A DNA stretch of 64,000 nt from Polaromonas vacuolata (lineage in GTDB: Bacteria; Pseudomonadota; Gammaproteobacteria; Burkholderiales; Burkholderiaceae_C), in the NCBI RefSeq assembly GCF_012584515.1, contig NZ_CP051461.1:1100001-1164000 (forward strand), in the 5' to 3' direction. How positions within the stretch are numbered: the first letter of the stretch is position 1; each line of letters starts with the position of its first letter. The notes below the pieces were generated by a model. The model was not told the origin of the DNA. It did no database searches and worked only from the letters and a program-made list of their open reading frames with translations. Shown piece after piece: positions 37,306 to 46,692 of this stretch. Made by a program: the position numbers and the translations under genes.

Positions 37306-37341
37306 GCTAATGTGGATGTCCCTTTTATTCCCTTTTATTCG
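37306..37341 (+). repeat. Junction motif, copy E
   Basis: CTAATGTGGATGTCCC followed by TTTTATTCCCTTTTATTCGC. It lies just after the immunity gene of the large Rhs protein and before the first displaced pieces, so it is the boundary of the active cassette. The ~45 bases between copy D's Rhs scrap and this copy are of unknown origin. Confidence 0.8.
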
Positions 37342-37350
37342 CATCAACAA

Positions 37351-37881
37351 CTAATCGCTCATCCAAGTCCTTACAAAAGAGTTAGAGCGCTTGTTCCACC
37401 AAAAATAAGAACTTGCGCTTTCTTTCTTGAAATAACTTACTGCATCATTCGAAATTTTAATTTCAGATAACTCTCCATCTTTGCAATTCCAATAACCTTT
37501 CCCACATGCAGTTTTATACTTACCCGCGGAAACTTTATTTAGCCCCGTGACCTGTAAAAATGACTTGTCTTTTATTTCATCCAGTTTATAAACCTTCTCA
37601 GTTTTTTTTATTTGAGACAAAAAAACAAAAAGACCTAAGCGATTGCCTCGATCCGATACAAGTATCATCGCTTGATCAAGGAACCCATCCCCATTGAAAT
37701 CGCCTTTTACTGCTGCGAATCTTTGTAGGTCATCGTTACGCCAAGCGTCACTCAGCTCTAAATTGGTAGGTAGACGCCAGCCAGTCGGCAAATCTGCACT
37801 TTCAGCGAATCCAGATTGCACACCAAACAAAAGTACAACACCAATTAGTATGAGTTTAATATTGACTTCGATCGAAACCAT
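37351..37881 (-). CDS. Exported immunity-like protein of the large Rhs protein
   Basis: 176 residues. The ATG directly follows the Rhs stop (TGAATG), so translation is probably coupled. A signal peptide ends near GVQSGFAES. The mature part has GDFNGDGFLDQAMIL, a calcium-loop-like FG-GAP pattern, then a basic region with CGKGYWNC. No known family is claimed. Periplasmic location and position right after a peptidase-tipped toxin make an immunity function likely. It is not similar by eye to the other immunity candidates, as expected if each matches a different tip. Confidence 0.68.
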   Translation of the reverse strand: MVSIEVNIKLILIGVVLLFGVQSGFAESADLPTGWRLPTNLELSDAWRNDDLQRFAAVKGDFNGDGFLDQAMILVSDRGNRLGLFVFLSQIKKTEKVYKLDEIKDKSFLQVTGLNKVSAGKYKTACGKGYWNCKDGELSEIKISNDAVSYFKKESASSYFWWNKRSNSFVRTWMSD

Positions 37882-40800
37882 TCAATGCACCCCCGGTATA
37901 AATCCAGTGCTACCGCTGGCTGAGGGACGTGTCTGCATGTGGTAATGGTTACGTTCTTCTTGCCCCCAACTGCTAGATGCTGGAAAACATTGTTTAAAGC
38001 ATTGTTCAGTTTTTGAACGCGTTAAATTAGGATTAGAGTTTTTGCCCACATCGCATGCTTGGCCTGTTTCATGCGCACTTCCTCGGCTATGACCGCCTTC
38101 TTGACCAGCAGTAACGGTTACACCAGGCCCAGGATTTGCTCCTCCAACGCATATCGAAAAACATGTCAGCGCAGTACCTGTTGTGTCGTCTACCGGTTTT
38201 CCTGCTTTTTGTGTGTATCGATAATTAGCCGATGTATCACCCCATCTGTCAAACCCCAATGGATCCAAATAATTCACAGGATCCCCCTCCACATAGCTGT
38301 AGCTATTCATCCCCCCAGCCAACCCAATCGGATCACTAGACACAAACCGCTTCATCACCGGGTCGTAGTACCGCGCCCGATAGTAATAAAGCCCCGTGTT
38401 GTCGTTTTCTCTGCTGGTGTATTGGTTCGGATTATTGGCGCTGTCTGGGCCAACCGTCTGGCTTTGGCCGTAAGGGCTGTAGGCGTAGCTGTTTTGAATA
38501 TTCGCGTTGTCATCATCAGCCAATTGCGCGATCACGCTATTGAGGGCGTCGGTTAAGTAAAGGCGGCTATTCGCTGCGTCTTTGTTGCCGTCTCCATTGA
38601 CGGCGATTCTGGCTATTGTTTCGTCCAAACTCAAACCTGTCAGCAACCTATGGCTTAGCTTGCCATCTCTGATTTCACCCAAGGCTTGCGCGCCTTCGTA
38701 CAGGTATTGGACTGTGGTGGGGGCTTGGGTGCCTTGCGTGATGGTGCTTTGGATTCTTCGGCCGAAGGCGTCGTAGCTGAAGCTGGCGCTTAGTACTGTG
38801 GTGCTGGTGCTGGAACTGGTATTGCCAGTAGTTCCAGTGGTTCCAGCGGTGCCGATATTGCTGCTGATGGTCTTGCTTTGATTCATCTGGATCAGGCGGT
38901 TGTTTGCGTCCCAAGCGTAGGTGGTTTTGTCGTTGGGTTCAAGCTGGTTTTGCTTTTGCGTTAGGTTGCCGTTTTGATCGTAGCTTAGGCTGTAGCTTGT
39001 GTCGCTGCTGCCTGTGCTTGTACCAGTACCAGTACCGGTGAAAGTAATGCTGCGCATGCGATTGGCGGCGTCGAAGCTGGCGCGCATTGGGGTGTCTTGG
39101 CTGCCTGTGCCGTTGCCGTTCAAGGTGGTTTTGGCGATGCGCTGGCCTGCGGCGTCGTACTGGTAGTCGATTTGTTCTATCAATTGCTCGCTGGCTGTGC
39201 CTTGGGCTTTGAGGTATTTGATTTGACTTAAGCGCTCTAAACCGTCGTAGCCGTAGGCTTGGGTGATGAGGTCTTGCTGGTTGCCGGCTTGGACTTTTCT
39301 GGTGGCTAGGCGGCCGGCGCTGTCGTAGGTGTAGCTGGTGCTGTGGACTTGGGTGCCTGTGCCTGTGCCTGCTCCTGCTCCCGTGCCCGTTCCCGTGCCT
39401 ACGCCAAAGCTGCTGCTGTGGCCCAGCAGTCGGTCTGCTGCGTCCCAGCTGTAGGTGGTGACTTCTGGCTTGATGATGCCGCTGCCGCTGAGCGTTCGGG
39501 TGCTGACTCTGCCTAAGCTGTCGTACTGGTATTGCAGGCGGTGGCTGCCGGCGGCTGTGGTGCTGTCGGTTTGGGTGATGCGGTTGGCGGCGTCGTATTT
39601 GGTGGTGTTGACGCTGCTGGGGTCTCTCACTTCACTCAAGCGCCCGACTGTGTCGTACTCAAAGCTGATGGTTTTGTCGGGCGTGGTGATGCTGGCAACT
39701 TGACCGCGCTCGTTATAGCTGCGGGTTGTGACTTGGCCTTTGCGGTCTGTGGTTTTGATTGGGCGACTGAAACTGCCCCACTCAAACGTGTCGCTCTGGT
39801 TTAGGGCGTCGGTTTTGCTGATTACGCGGCCTTGGCTGTCGTAGCTGTAGCGCTCAATTTGCACGCCGGCGGTGTTGGTGACGGCTGTGATTCGCCCTGC
39901 GGGGTCGTAGCTCAGCTGGCTGGTTTGACCTAGTGGGTTGGTGCTGGTCGTTAACTGGTCGATTACGTTGTACTCCGTCTGGCTGGTGTAGCCGAGCGGG
40001 TTGGTGCTGCTGCTGGGACGGCCTAGGGCGTCGGTGCCGAGGCGCGTGTCGTTGCCTTCTCGGTCGGTGATGAGGCTTAAGTCGCCTGCGTTGCTGTAGC
40101 TCAAGCTGATCTGGCGGGCTGCTGGGGCGATGCTGCTGGCAACGCCTGCGCTGACGACGGGCACGCTGGGGCTGTTAATTTGTGCGGCCAGTGTTGCGCT
40201 GCTGAGCAGGCCTTGGGCGCTGTAGCTAAGGCGGGTTTGCAGGCCGACTTCGTTAATGGTTTGCGTCAGATTGCCTTTGCTGTCGTAGCTAGCGCTAGAA
40301 AAAATCGGTGTGTAGCTCAGCGCTACGCCGCCTTGGGTGCTGGGCTTTTCTAGCCAGAAACGGGTGGTTTGGCTGGGTTTGTTGCTGGCCGTAAACAGGG
40401 TTTCGGTGCGGTGGCCTAGGGGGTCAATCGTGGCGGTGCGGTTGCCGAGGGCGTCGTATTCAAACTTCGTCTCGCGGCCCAAGGGGTCTATGCTTTTGGT
40501 GAGTTGCTGTTTCGGGTCATAGATGAACTGGCTGCGCTGACCCAACTCGTCAGCAAACGCGGTGATCACGCCGCGGGCGTTGAAGGTGGAGCGGGTGGTG
40601 GTGGCGTCGGGCTGGGTCACGACGGCTTCTTGCACCGTGCCGCCGTAGAAACGCCAGCCTGCGGCGCGGTTGTCTTCAGAGTCGGTGTCGGGGCAGGTGC
40701 CGACTTCTGGCGCTGTGCAGGTGCCGCCACTGCAGGTTCGGCTGGCCAATGACTGGCCGGCGCGGCAGCTGTAATCCCAGACTTTGGCGGGCAGGCTTTG

Positions 40801-43800
40801 GCCGCTTAGCTTGACTACGCAGGCGCCGGTGCGGCGGTAAGCAAACTGCCAGGTCTCGCCGGTGGCGGTGGTTTGTTTGAGGATGCGGTCGGTGCCGTAG
40901 CTGTTGCGTGTGGGCGTAGTCGAGCTGGGGTAGAGGACGGAGGTGATGCCTTGGTGATTGTTGTCGATGATCTCGGCGCTACAGGCGGTTGCGCCGTCAG
41001 GGTTGGTGAATGTGGGCAGGCTTTGGTAGCTGTACTGGGTCACCCGGCCTTGGGGGTCGGTGATCTGGTTTACCCGGCCATCGGCGGTGTAGCCGTAGTC
41101 TTGGTGGCGGCCGGTGTGGTCGGCTAGGCGCGAGACAAAACCGTTGCTGCCATAGCTGGCGCTGATGCCGCGCCCGTCCAGCCCGCTAATGCTTTGAATG
41201 CGGCCATTGCTTTGGCGGCTGATGCTGGTGGCAACACCGTTGCTGTCGATGATTTTGGTGACGAACAGCGGTGGGCCGCCGCGAATTAGGCCGGGGATGC
41301 CGGGAAAGGGTTCGAACTGCCAGCGCGTGCCGTCTTTGAGCACCACTTCCCAGCGCTCGGCGCTGAGCATCTGGGCGTAGGCGCCGCTGTAGCGTGGGTC
41401 GTTTACTGGGCGGTATTTGGTGTTGTTACCGGTGCCTGTGCCTGTGTTATCGGCCACCATGTTGACGAACTGACCACCCGGCATCACCAAGCGTTTTTGC
41501 TCGCCGCTCATGGGCCAAAAGCTAATGTCGTAGCCAAACGTCCAGCCATAGCCAAAGCTGGTCACCGTACCGGCGCGGTTGTTAAAGGCGTCGACTGGGT
41601 TGTAGTGCAGAGTAGTTTGTACCGGCGCCAGACCGCCAATCGATAAGCCGCTGCTGCGCGCCAGCGCTTGGCCGGTGAACAAGCTCACCGGGTTGCCGGC
41701 GTCGTTGGCCGGCGTGCCGTCTTGGCCACCGCAGGTGGGGCAAGGCTGGGGCGGCGTTGGGTTGGGCGGACAACTCAGGCTGAACAAGCCGCAGACACCG
41801 CAAAAGCGGGTAATGCCTACGCCGGGGTCGCTGGAGACGGTTTTACCGTCCGCGCTGACAGTGCCTAGGCCGGCCATTTTCCACTCGCCGGTGCCGCCCA
41901 TGGGGCTGCCATCAAACCACCAGATGTCGACCTTCTCGCCGGGCTCTTTCTCGGCGACGTTGGGCAGTGTGACAGGAATCGGCGCGCTGGGGATGCCGCC
42001 CATGGGTGTGCCAAAGTAGAGCTGATAAGCCTCTTTCATGGGGAATGGCGGTGCGCCCACGGGGAGCTTGTCGGGGTCGATTCTTTGCACCGCGATGCGG
42101 GGTTTTTTGACGCCATCCCAGCCGACAATGCTCACGCCAGCGGGCATGGTCACGGCAAAGCCGGGGTAGCGATCGTCGGTGATTTGCTGGTCTTGGACGG
42201 CGTTATCAATTTGTTTGAATTGCTCGTCGGTGGGCGGTGCGTTGATGACCCAATCGGTGAGGGTTAAGACTTGATTGGCGGCTAACGTCACATTAAACGG
42301 CCAGATCGGGTAGAGCGGATTAGCGGGCGTGGCATCAAAGCGCAGCGTGGTGACACCGGGGGCCAGGCCAGTGAGGGTGAAGTTACCGGCCGCATCGGTG
42401 ACGACTTGGTTGGTTGTGATGTCTTGGCGGGCGATGATGCCGGCAATGCCTGCGCCAGCAGGTGTGACAAAGCGGCCTTTGACACCGGTGAGCCCCTCTT
42501 TGCTGACCACGCGCACGCTGATGCTGCTTTGGCGTACCCACGGCAGGCCGTTTAAAGTGGCTTGGGCTGTGAGGGTGACGTTGGCACTGGCATTGGCATT
42601 GGCGTTGGGACTAGTTAATGCCGCGCGGCTATCGGCTAGCAAAGTCAGGCGGCCGGTTTGGTAGGCGCTTAGCGATGGGGGATCGAACTGCGCGGTCACG
42701 CCGGCTGGCAGGCCAGTGGCGGTGAGTTTGGCCAAACCTTGAAAATTATTCGTGCCCACGCTGGCCAAGTTGAGCACCACGCTGGCGCTGGTGCCTTGAA
42801 TCACATCCAGCATAGACGGGCTGGCTTGGAAGCTGAAGTCTTGCTCGCGCAGCACAGTGAACGGCGCGCTTTGGGCTGAGCCCAAGCTGTTGCTAACGGT
42901 GATGGGGCCGGACTGCGCCGCGTCAGGCACTTTAACCACCAACTCTGCCGTGCTGGCTGACTGCACCACAGCTGGCACGTTGCCGGCAAAGGTGACGGTG
43001 TTGCTGTTATTACTGTTGCTATTGTTGCCATTGACTGGTGCGGTAAAGCCAATGCCGCTGAGCGTGACCAGAGAGCCGACTGCGCCAGCGTTGGGTGAGA
43101 CGGCGGTGATAGTGATGCTGGTGGGGGCGGGGTCGGTCACGCTAAAGCTGAGCTGCCCAGACGCGAATGGCGTGGTGTTGGTGTTGGCGTTGGCGTTGGC
43201 GTTGGCATTAGCGCTGGCACTGGCAGTCAGCACTACGCTGCCGGCGCTAGTGGCTTTGAGGTTGACATTAACGCTGCTCAGACCGGGGTTGATGCTCACG
43301 CTGCTGGGGTATTGCAGGGCGGCGGTGCCGTTGCTAGAGAGAATAATCACAAAAGCTTGTGCGCCAGCAGCATACGGCGCACTGATGCTGACCGCGACGC
43401 TCTCACCCGTGGTCAGCGCCGTTTTAATCGCCGAGAGGGCCAAAGGCAATGGACTGCCAACTGTGATGCTAGCTTGCCCGACCACTGCGCTAGGCGTGGG
43501 GTTGCCGTAGGTGGGCAACACGGTTTGGCTGGCGCTTAGCAGCGTCTCGCCGGTGGCCAGGCCCGTCACGCGGCCTTCTGCGCTGACCGTGGCGGTGGCC
43601 GGCGCAGCGCTAGTCCAAGCCGTGCCTTGGCTGGCGGTGATGTCTTGGGTGCTGCCGTCCGAGTAAGTGCCCATGGCTTGGACTTGCGTGCTTTGGCCGG
43701 GCGAGACCGACACGGCAGCCGGGGTGAGCGCAATGCCCACGATCTCAGGGGCGACGACGGTGACCACTGCGTTGACAGCGCTGCCGTTGAGGGCGGCGCT

Positions 43801-46212
43801 CAGATAGGCTTGGCCTAGGCTTAGCGCCGTCATGGGAATGTCTACGCTGAGCTGGCCCGCAGGAATCGTGACCTGCGCGGGTAGGCCCAAGGCGGCGCTG
43901 TTGCTGTTGACCAGGCTCACTAAGGCCGGCGCTTGGGGGGCGCGGTCTAGGGTGAGCCGCAGTTGGCCGAGCTTGCCTTTGGGCAGGTCTTGCGTAGCCG
44001 GCTCTAGCGCCGCAATGCGCGGCGGCGGCAGCGTGATGTTGACCGCCACCGAAAGGCTTGCGCCATTCAGGCCGACAGTGAGTTGGGTGCTGCCAGCAGC
44101 CAGCGCCTGCACGCTGACCGCCTGCGACACCACGCCAGCGGGTATCACAAATGTCGCAGGCGCCCTCAGCAAGCTGGGGTTGGCGGCGACTAAATTGATA
44201 GTCACAGCACTGCTTTGCACCGCGTTGAGCCGCACCGTGAAGTTGCCGCTAGCGCCCTCTTGCAAAGCCAAGGGACTGGGCGACACCTCGGCAATCGCAG
44301 CCGGCAGGGGCGAGACCAGCACGCCGGCGCGCTGGGTCGAACCATTCAAGGTGGCCACTACATCCGCCCGGCCCACGGCCAGTGCGGTGACGGTGAGGTT
44401 GACTTGCGTTTGCCCCGCTGGCACCAGCACCGTGGCGGGCAATTGCACAATGCCCGAAGGCGCTGCGGCTAAGGCCACGGTGGTGACGCTGCTTTGGGCG
44501 TTATTGAGCTGGAGCAGCAACTGGCCATTGGCACCGACGATCAAGCTGCTGCTGGCTGGCGTGAGACCGGCTAGCGCTGCCGGCACGGGCGTGACCTGCA
44601 CAGCGGACTCTACGCTGCTGCTGCTGCTGCTGAGGCTGAGCCTGGCAGCTATCAAGCTGTTGCCAACATCCAGAGCGCTGACATTAAAGCCGACTTGGCT
44701 GGCACCGGCGGGCACCACCACGCTGGCGGGCAGGCTGACGATGCCGCTGGTGCGCGTGAGCAAAGCCACCGTGGTGTCGCTGCTTTGCGCCGCCGAGAGC
44801 TTGACCACCAACTGCGCGGTGCTGCCCTTTTGCAAAACCAAGGTGACCGGCAAAACCGACACCACCGTCGGCGGCACCGGCACCGGCACCACTTGCACTT
44901 GAGCCGAGGCGCTGGAAAGGCCTGCAGCATTGTTCAGGCTGGCGCTTATCTGGGCGTTGCCCACAGCCAAGCCTTGGGCGGCAAAGCTGGCCGTGGTTTG
45001 ACCCGCGGGGATGGTGACGCTCGCCTGCACGCTGACCTTGGTGCTGTCAGAACTCAGCAAGGCTACCCGCGTGTCTTGCGATTGATTCGGTGCAATGCTC
45101 AGTTGCATTTGGCCAGAGGCGCCCTGCTGCAGCGTGCTTTGGATAGGCAGCAAGCCCATGAGCTTGGGCGCTGCGGGGGAGACATTGACGTTGGCAATTG
45201 CGTTGGAACTGGTGCTGGAACTTGCGCTGGAACTGGTACTGGAACTTGCGCTGCCACCGTTAAGACTAGCCGTCACGCTAGCTGTGCCTACCGCTTGAGC
45301 TTGCACGGAAATAGCGACACTGGTCTGGCCAGCGCTAAAAGCGACGCTATTAGGCAGCGTGAGCACAGCAGTATTGCTAGAGACCAAATCAATGCTGCCA
45401 GCACTGCTGGGCGCGGGCGTAAGGGTGGCAGTCAACACCGCGCTGCTGCCATTGGTCAACGCCAAGGGATTCGGGACAAGTAGGCTAATGCTGGCAGGCG
45501 GCAGCGGCGCCGCGCCGGCCACGATCTTGTAAGTAAAGCGCACCGGCGTGTTGCCCAGCACTTTGACCATCACCAAATTACGCAGCGGGCGGGCATTAAT
45601 CGGTTTTTGAAAACTAGCCAGCGCCACACCATTGGGCGAGAAAAAGTCGCTGCTTGAGGCGACTTTGACCAAGTTATGCCAAATTTCGATGCGCACCTGC
45701 TTGCCGTTGGGCAGGTTGGCGGACGAGTTTTCAATAACCAAGGTAAAAGGGCCCGCGGTGTCGCGGCCGGGGGAGTAAACATCGATATCCGCAAAAGCCA
45801 TGGAGCCCACGCTTTTAGCGTTGGGGCTGATGCTGGCCGTCTTGGGGCCAAAGACTGTGCTTTGCGCGGCATGTGCGGCTTGAAGCGGCAGCAGCGCAAA
45901 TATCAGCGTCAACATCAGTGTCAATACCAGCGCCTGCACCAACGCCACAAGAAAACCCCAGCCGCCCAGCACGCTTGTCACACCTGTCACACCTGTCAAT
46001 AAGCGCAAAAACCCAAGCGCATGGCGCCCCGCAAAGCGGCTGCGGGCTGGCGTTAATTCTTGTGACTGGGCGAGCCGTGACAGTATTTGCTGTCTTTTTT
46101 TAGGCCATATAACTTGAACAGCCGTCTGCACATTCGATGCAAGTTGACGAAACAGCGATAAAAGAAACAGCGATACAAAACTGTTCTTCGATTTGTTGAA
46201 TATCCAAGCCAC
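37882..46212 (-). CDS. Large exported Rhs/YD-repeat protein with M15-peptidase-like C-terminal tip
   Basis: 2776 residues. The GTG start (46212) has GGAG upstream. The N-terminus has an unusually long leader, with hydrophobic parts at about 10-21 and 86-112 and a cleavage-like AHA/AQS near 115. About seven or eight Ig-like repeats of ~80 residues follow (~230-815). After them come a BIG2-like domain (~820-905), an IPT/TIG domain (~1030-1110) and a carboxypeptidase-regulatory-like domain (~1240). The Rhs start is at about 1500 (AGNPVSLFTGQAL), then many YD repeats and the core [10 protein letters not shown] near 2620. The tip (~2651-2776) has SAHETGQACD (His2714, Asp2721) and NHYHMQ (His2756, His2758), the zinc-site pattern of M15/VanY-type peptidoglycan peptidases. 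Its leader and Ig repeats suggest a Sec-exported surface protein rather than a type VI cargo; no VgrG or PAAR is seen. Confidence 0.85.
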   Translation of the reverse strand: MAWIFNKSKNSFVSLFLLSLFRQLASNVQTAVQVIWPKKRQQILSRLAQSQELTPARSRFAGRHALGFLRLLTGVTGVTSVLGGWGFLVALVQALVLTLMLTLIFALLPLQAAHAAQSTVFGPKTASISPNAKSVGSMAFADIDVYSPGRDTAGPFTLVIENSSANLPNGKQVRIEIWHNLVKVASSSDFFSPNGVALASFQKPINARPLRNLVMVKVLGNTPVRFTYKIVAGAAPLPPASISLLVPNPLALTNGSSAVLTATLTPAPSSAGSIDLVSSNTAVLTLPNSVAFSAGQTSVAISVQAQAVGTASVTASLNGGSASSSTSSSASSSTSSNAIANVNVSPAAPKLMGLLPIQSTLQQGASGQMQLSIAPNQSQDTRVALLSSDSTKVSVQASVTIPAGQTTASFAAQGLAVGNAQISASLNNAAGLSSASAQVQVVPVPVPPTVVSVLPVTLVLQKGSTAQLVVKLSAAQSSDTTVALLTRTSGIVSLPASVVVPAGASQVGFNVSALDVGNSLIAARLSLSSSSSSVESAVQVTPVPAALAGLTPASSSLIVGANGQLLLQLNNAQSSVTTVALAAAPSGIVQLPATVLVPAGQTQVNLTVTALAVGRADVVATLNGSTQRAGVLVSPLPAAIAEVSPSPLALQEGASGNFTVRLNAVQSSAVTINLVAANPSLLRAPATFVIPAGVVSQAVSVQALAAGSTQLTVGLNGASLSVAVNITLPPPRIAALEPATQDLPKGKLGQLRLTLDRAPQAPALVSLVNSNSAALGLPAQVTIPAGQLSVDIPMTALSLGQAYLSAALNGSAVNAVVTVVAPEIVGIALTPAAVSVSPGQSTQVQAMGTYSDGSTQDITASQGTAWTSAAPATATVSAEGRVTGLATGETLLSASQTVLPTYGNPTPSAVVGQASITVGSPLPLALSAIKTALTTGESVAVSISAPYAAGAQAFVIILSSNGTAALQYPSSVSINPGLSSVNVNLKATSAGSVVLTASASANANANANANTNTTPFASGQLSFSVTDPAPTSITITAVSPNAGAVGSLVTLSGIGFTAPVNGNNSNSNNSNTVTFAGNVPAVVQSASTAELVVKVPDAAQSGPITVSNSLGSAQSAPFTVLREQDFSFQASPSMLDVIQGTSASVVLNLASVGTNNFQGLAKLTATGLPAGVTAQFDPPSLSAYQTGRLTLLADSRAALTSPNANANASANVTLTAQATLNGLPWVRQSSISVRVVSKEGLTGVKGRFVTPAGAGIAGIIARQDITTNQVVTDAAGNFTLTGLAPGVTTLRFDATPANPLYPIWPFNVTLAANQVLTLTDWVINAPPTDEQFKQIDNAVQDQQITDDRYPGFAVTMPAGVSIVGWDGVKKPRIAVQRIDPDKLPVGAPPFPMKEAYQLYFGTPMGGIPSAPIPVTLPNVAEKEPGEKVDIWWFDGSPMGGTGEWKMAGLGTVSADGKTVSSDPGVGITRFCGVCGLFSLSCPPNPTPPQPCPTCGGQDGTPANDAGNPVSLFTGQALARSSGLSIGGLAPVQTTLHYNPVDAFNNRAGTVTSFGYGWTFGYDISFWPMSGEQKRLVMPGGQFVNMVADNTGTGTGNNTKYRPVNDPRYSGAYAQMLSAERWEVVLKDGTRWQFEPFPGIPGLIRGGPPLFVTKIIDSNGVATSISRQSNGRIQSISGLDGRGISASYGSNGFVSRLADHTGRHQDYGYTADGRVNQITDPQGRVTQYSYQSLPTFTNPDGATACSAEIIDNNHQGITSVLYPSSTTPTRNSYGTDRILKQTTATGETWQFAYRRTGACVVKLSGQSLPAKVWDYSCRAGQSLASRTCSGGTCTAPEVGTCPDTDSEDNRAAGWRFYGGTVQEAVVTQPDATTTRSTFNARGVITAFADELGQRSQFIYDPKQQLTKSIDPLGRETKFEYDALGNRTATIDPLGHRTETLFTASNKPSQTTRFWLEKPSTQGGVALSYTPIFSSASYDSKGNLTQTINEVGLQTRLSYSAQGLLSSATLAAQINSPSVPVVSAGVASSIAPAARQISLSYSNAGDLSLITDREGNDTRLGTDALGRPSSSTNPLGYTSQTEYNVIDQLTTSTNPLGQTSQLSYDPAGRITAVTNTAGVQIERYSYDSQGRVISKTDALNQSDTFEWGSFSRPIKTTDRKGQVTTRSYNERGQVASITTPDKTISFEYDTVGRLSEVRDPSSVNTTKYDAANRITQTDSTTAAGSHRLQYQYDSLGRVSTRTLSGSGIIKPEVTTYSWDAADRLLGHSSSFGVGTGTGTGAGAGTGTGTQVHSTSYTYDSAGRLATRKVQAGNQQDLITQAYGYDGLERLSQIKYLKAQGTASEQLIEQIDYQYDAAGQRIAKTTLNGNGTGSQDTPMRASFDAANRMRSITFTGTGTGTSTGSSDTSYSLSYDQNGNLTQKQNQLEPNDKTTYAWDANNRLIQMNQSKTISSNIGTAGTTGTTGNTSSSTSTTVLSASFSYDAFGRRIQSTITQGTQAPTTVQYLYEGAQALGEIRDGKLSHRLLTGLSLDETIARIAVNGDGNKDAANSRLYLTDALNSVIAQLADDDNANIQNSYAYSPYGQSQTVGPDSANNPNQYTSRENDNTGLYYYRARYYDPVMKRFVSSDPIGLAGGMNSYSYVEGDPVNYLDPLGFDRWGDTSANYRYTQKAGKPVDDTTGTALTCFSICVGGANPGPGVTVTAGQEGGHSRGSAHETGQACDVGKNSNPNLTRSKTEQCFKQCFPASSSWGQEERNHYHMQTRPSASGSTGFIPGVH

Positions 46213-46633
46213 AAGCCACTCCGGTTAAATCCGAGTGGAAATTATTAACTTCTTTCGTCTCTAAAATCGAATCAATATAGAACACTTACTTTTTTAAACA
46301 GCAAAGTAACAAGGTGGAATAAAGCCTCTTTACTTTTAGATGTGTGCCTACGTGCCAAGTCCCTAGGCGTCTGTATATATACGGACAGCATTCACATTTG
46401 ATTGAAAATTTTTAGCATTATTGAATGCGAAATTAAACTTAGTGAACTAGGCATTGTTCAGTTAAATAAAGATCTGGCAGCAGCTTTACTACTGAAGTTA
46501 CGCATTGCGTGTAGACCATTAGAAATACTGCTTAGACGACTAAACCTCGGGCGACACTGACTTTGAAATACGCTGTTATTGATGGTGTTTATTTTTCATA
46601 GATTAATTCCTGCACACTTATTTATGCATCAAT
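46213..46633. other. Intergenic region upstream of the large Rhs gene
   Basis: About 420 AT-rich bases without a convincing gene. The Rhs promoter (for the - strand) should lie here, since the tctA terminator closes the upstream operon. I cannot point to a clear -10/-35 pair. Confidence 0.5.
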
Positions 46634-46671
46634 AAAAAACCACTAAGGGCTTGCGCGCTTAGTGGTTTTTT
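46634..46671 (-). terminator. Rho-independent terminator of the tctBA operon
   Basis: AAAAAACCACTAAG (46634-46647) pairs with CTTAGTGGTTTTTT (46658-46671). It lies 22 bases past the tctA stop. A second copy is at 32843-32881. Confidence 0.88.
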
Positions 46672-46692
46672 TAGTTTTAGCGTTGACTTTTT

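Noticed and set aside
44695..45483. Open frame on the + strand opposite the Ig-like repeats of the Rhs gene
   Set aside because: Low-complexity shadow of the repetitive GC-rich gene on the other strand.
37882..46212. Type VI secretion cargo
   Set aside because: No PAAR, VgrG or Eag-type chaperone in or beside the gene, and the N-terminus looks like a Sec leader.
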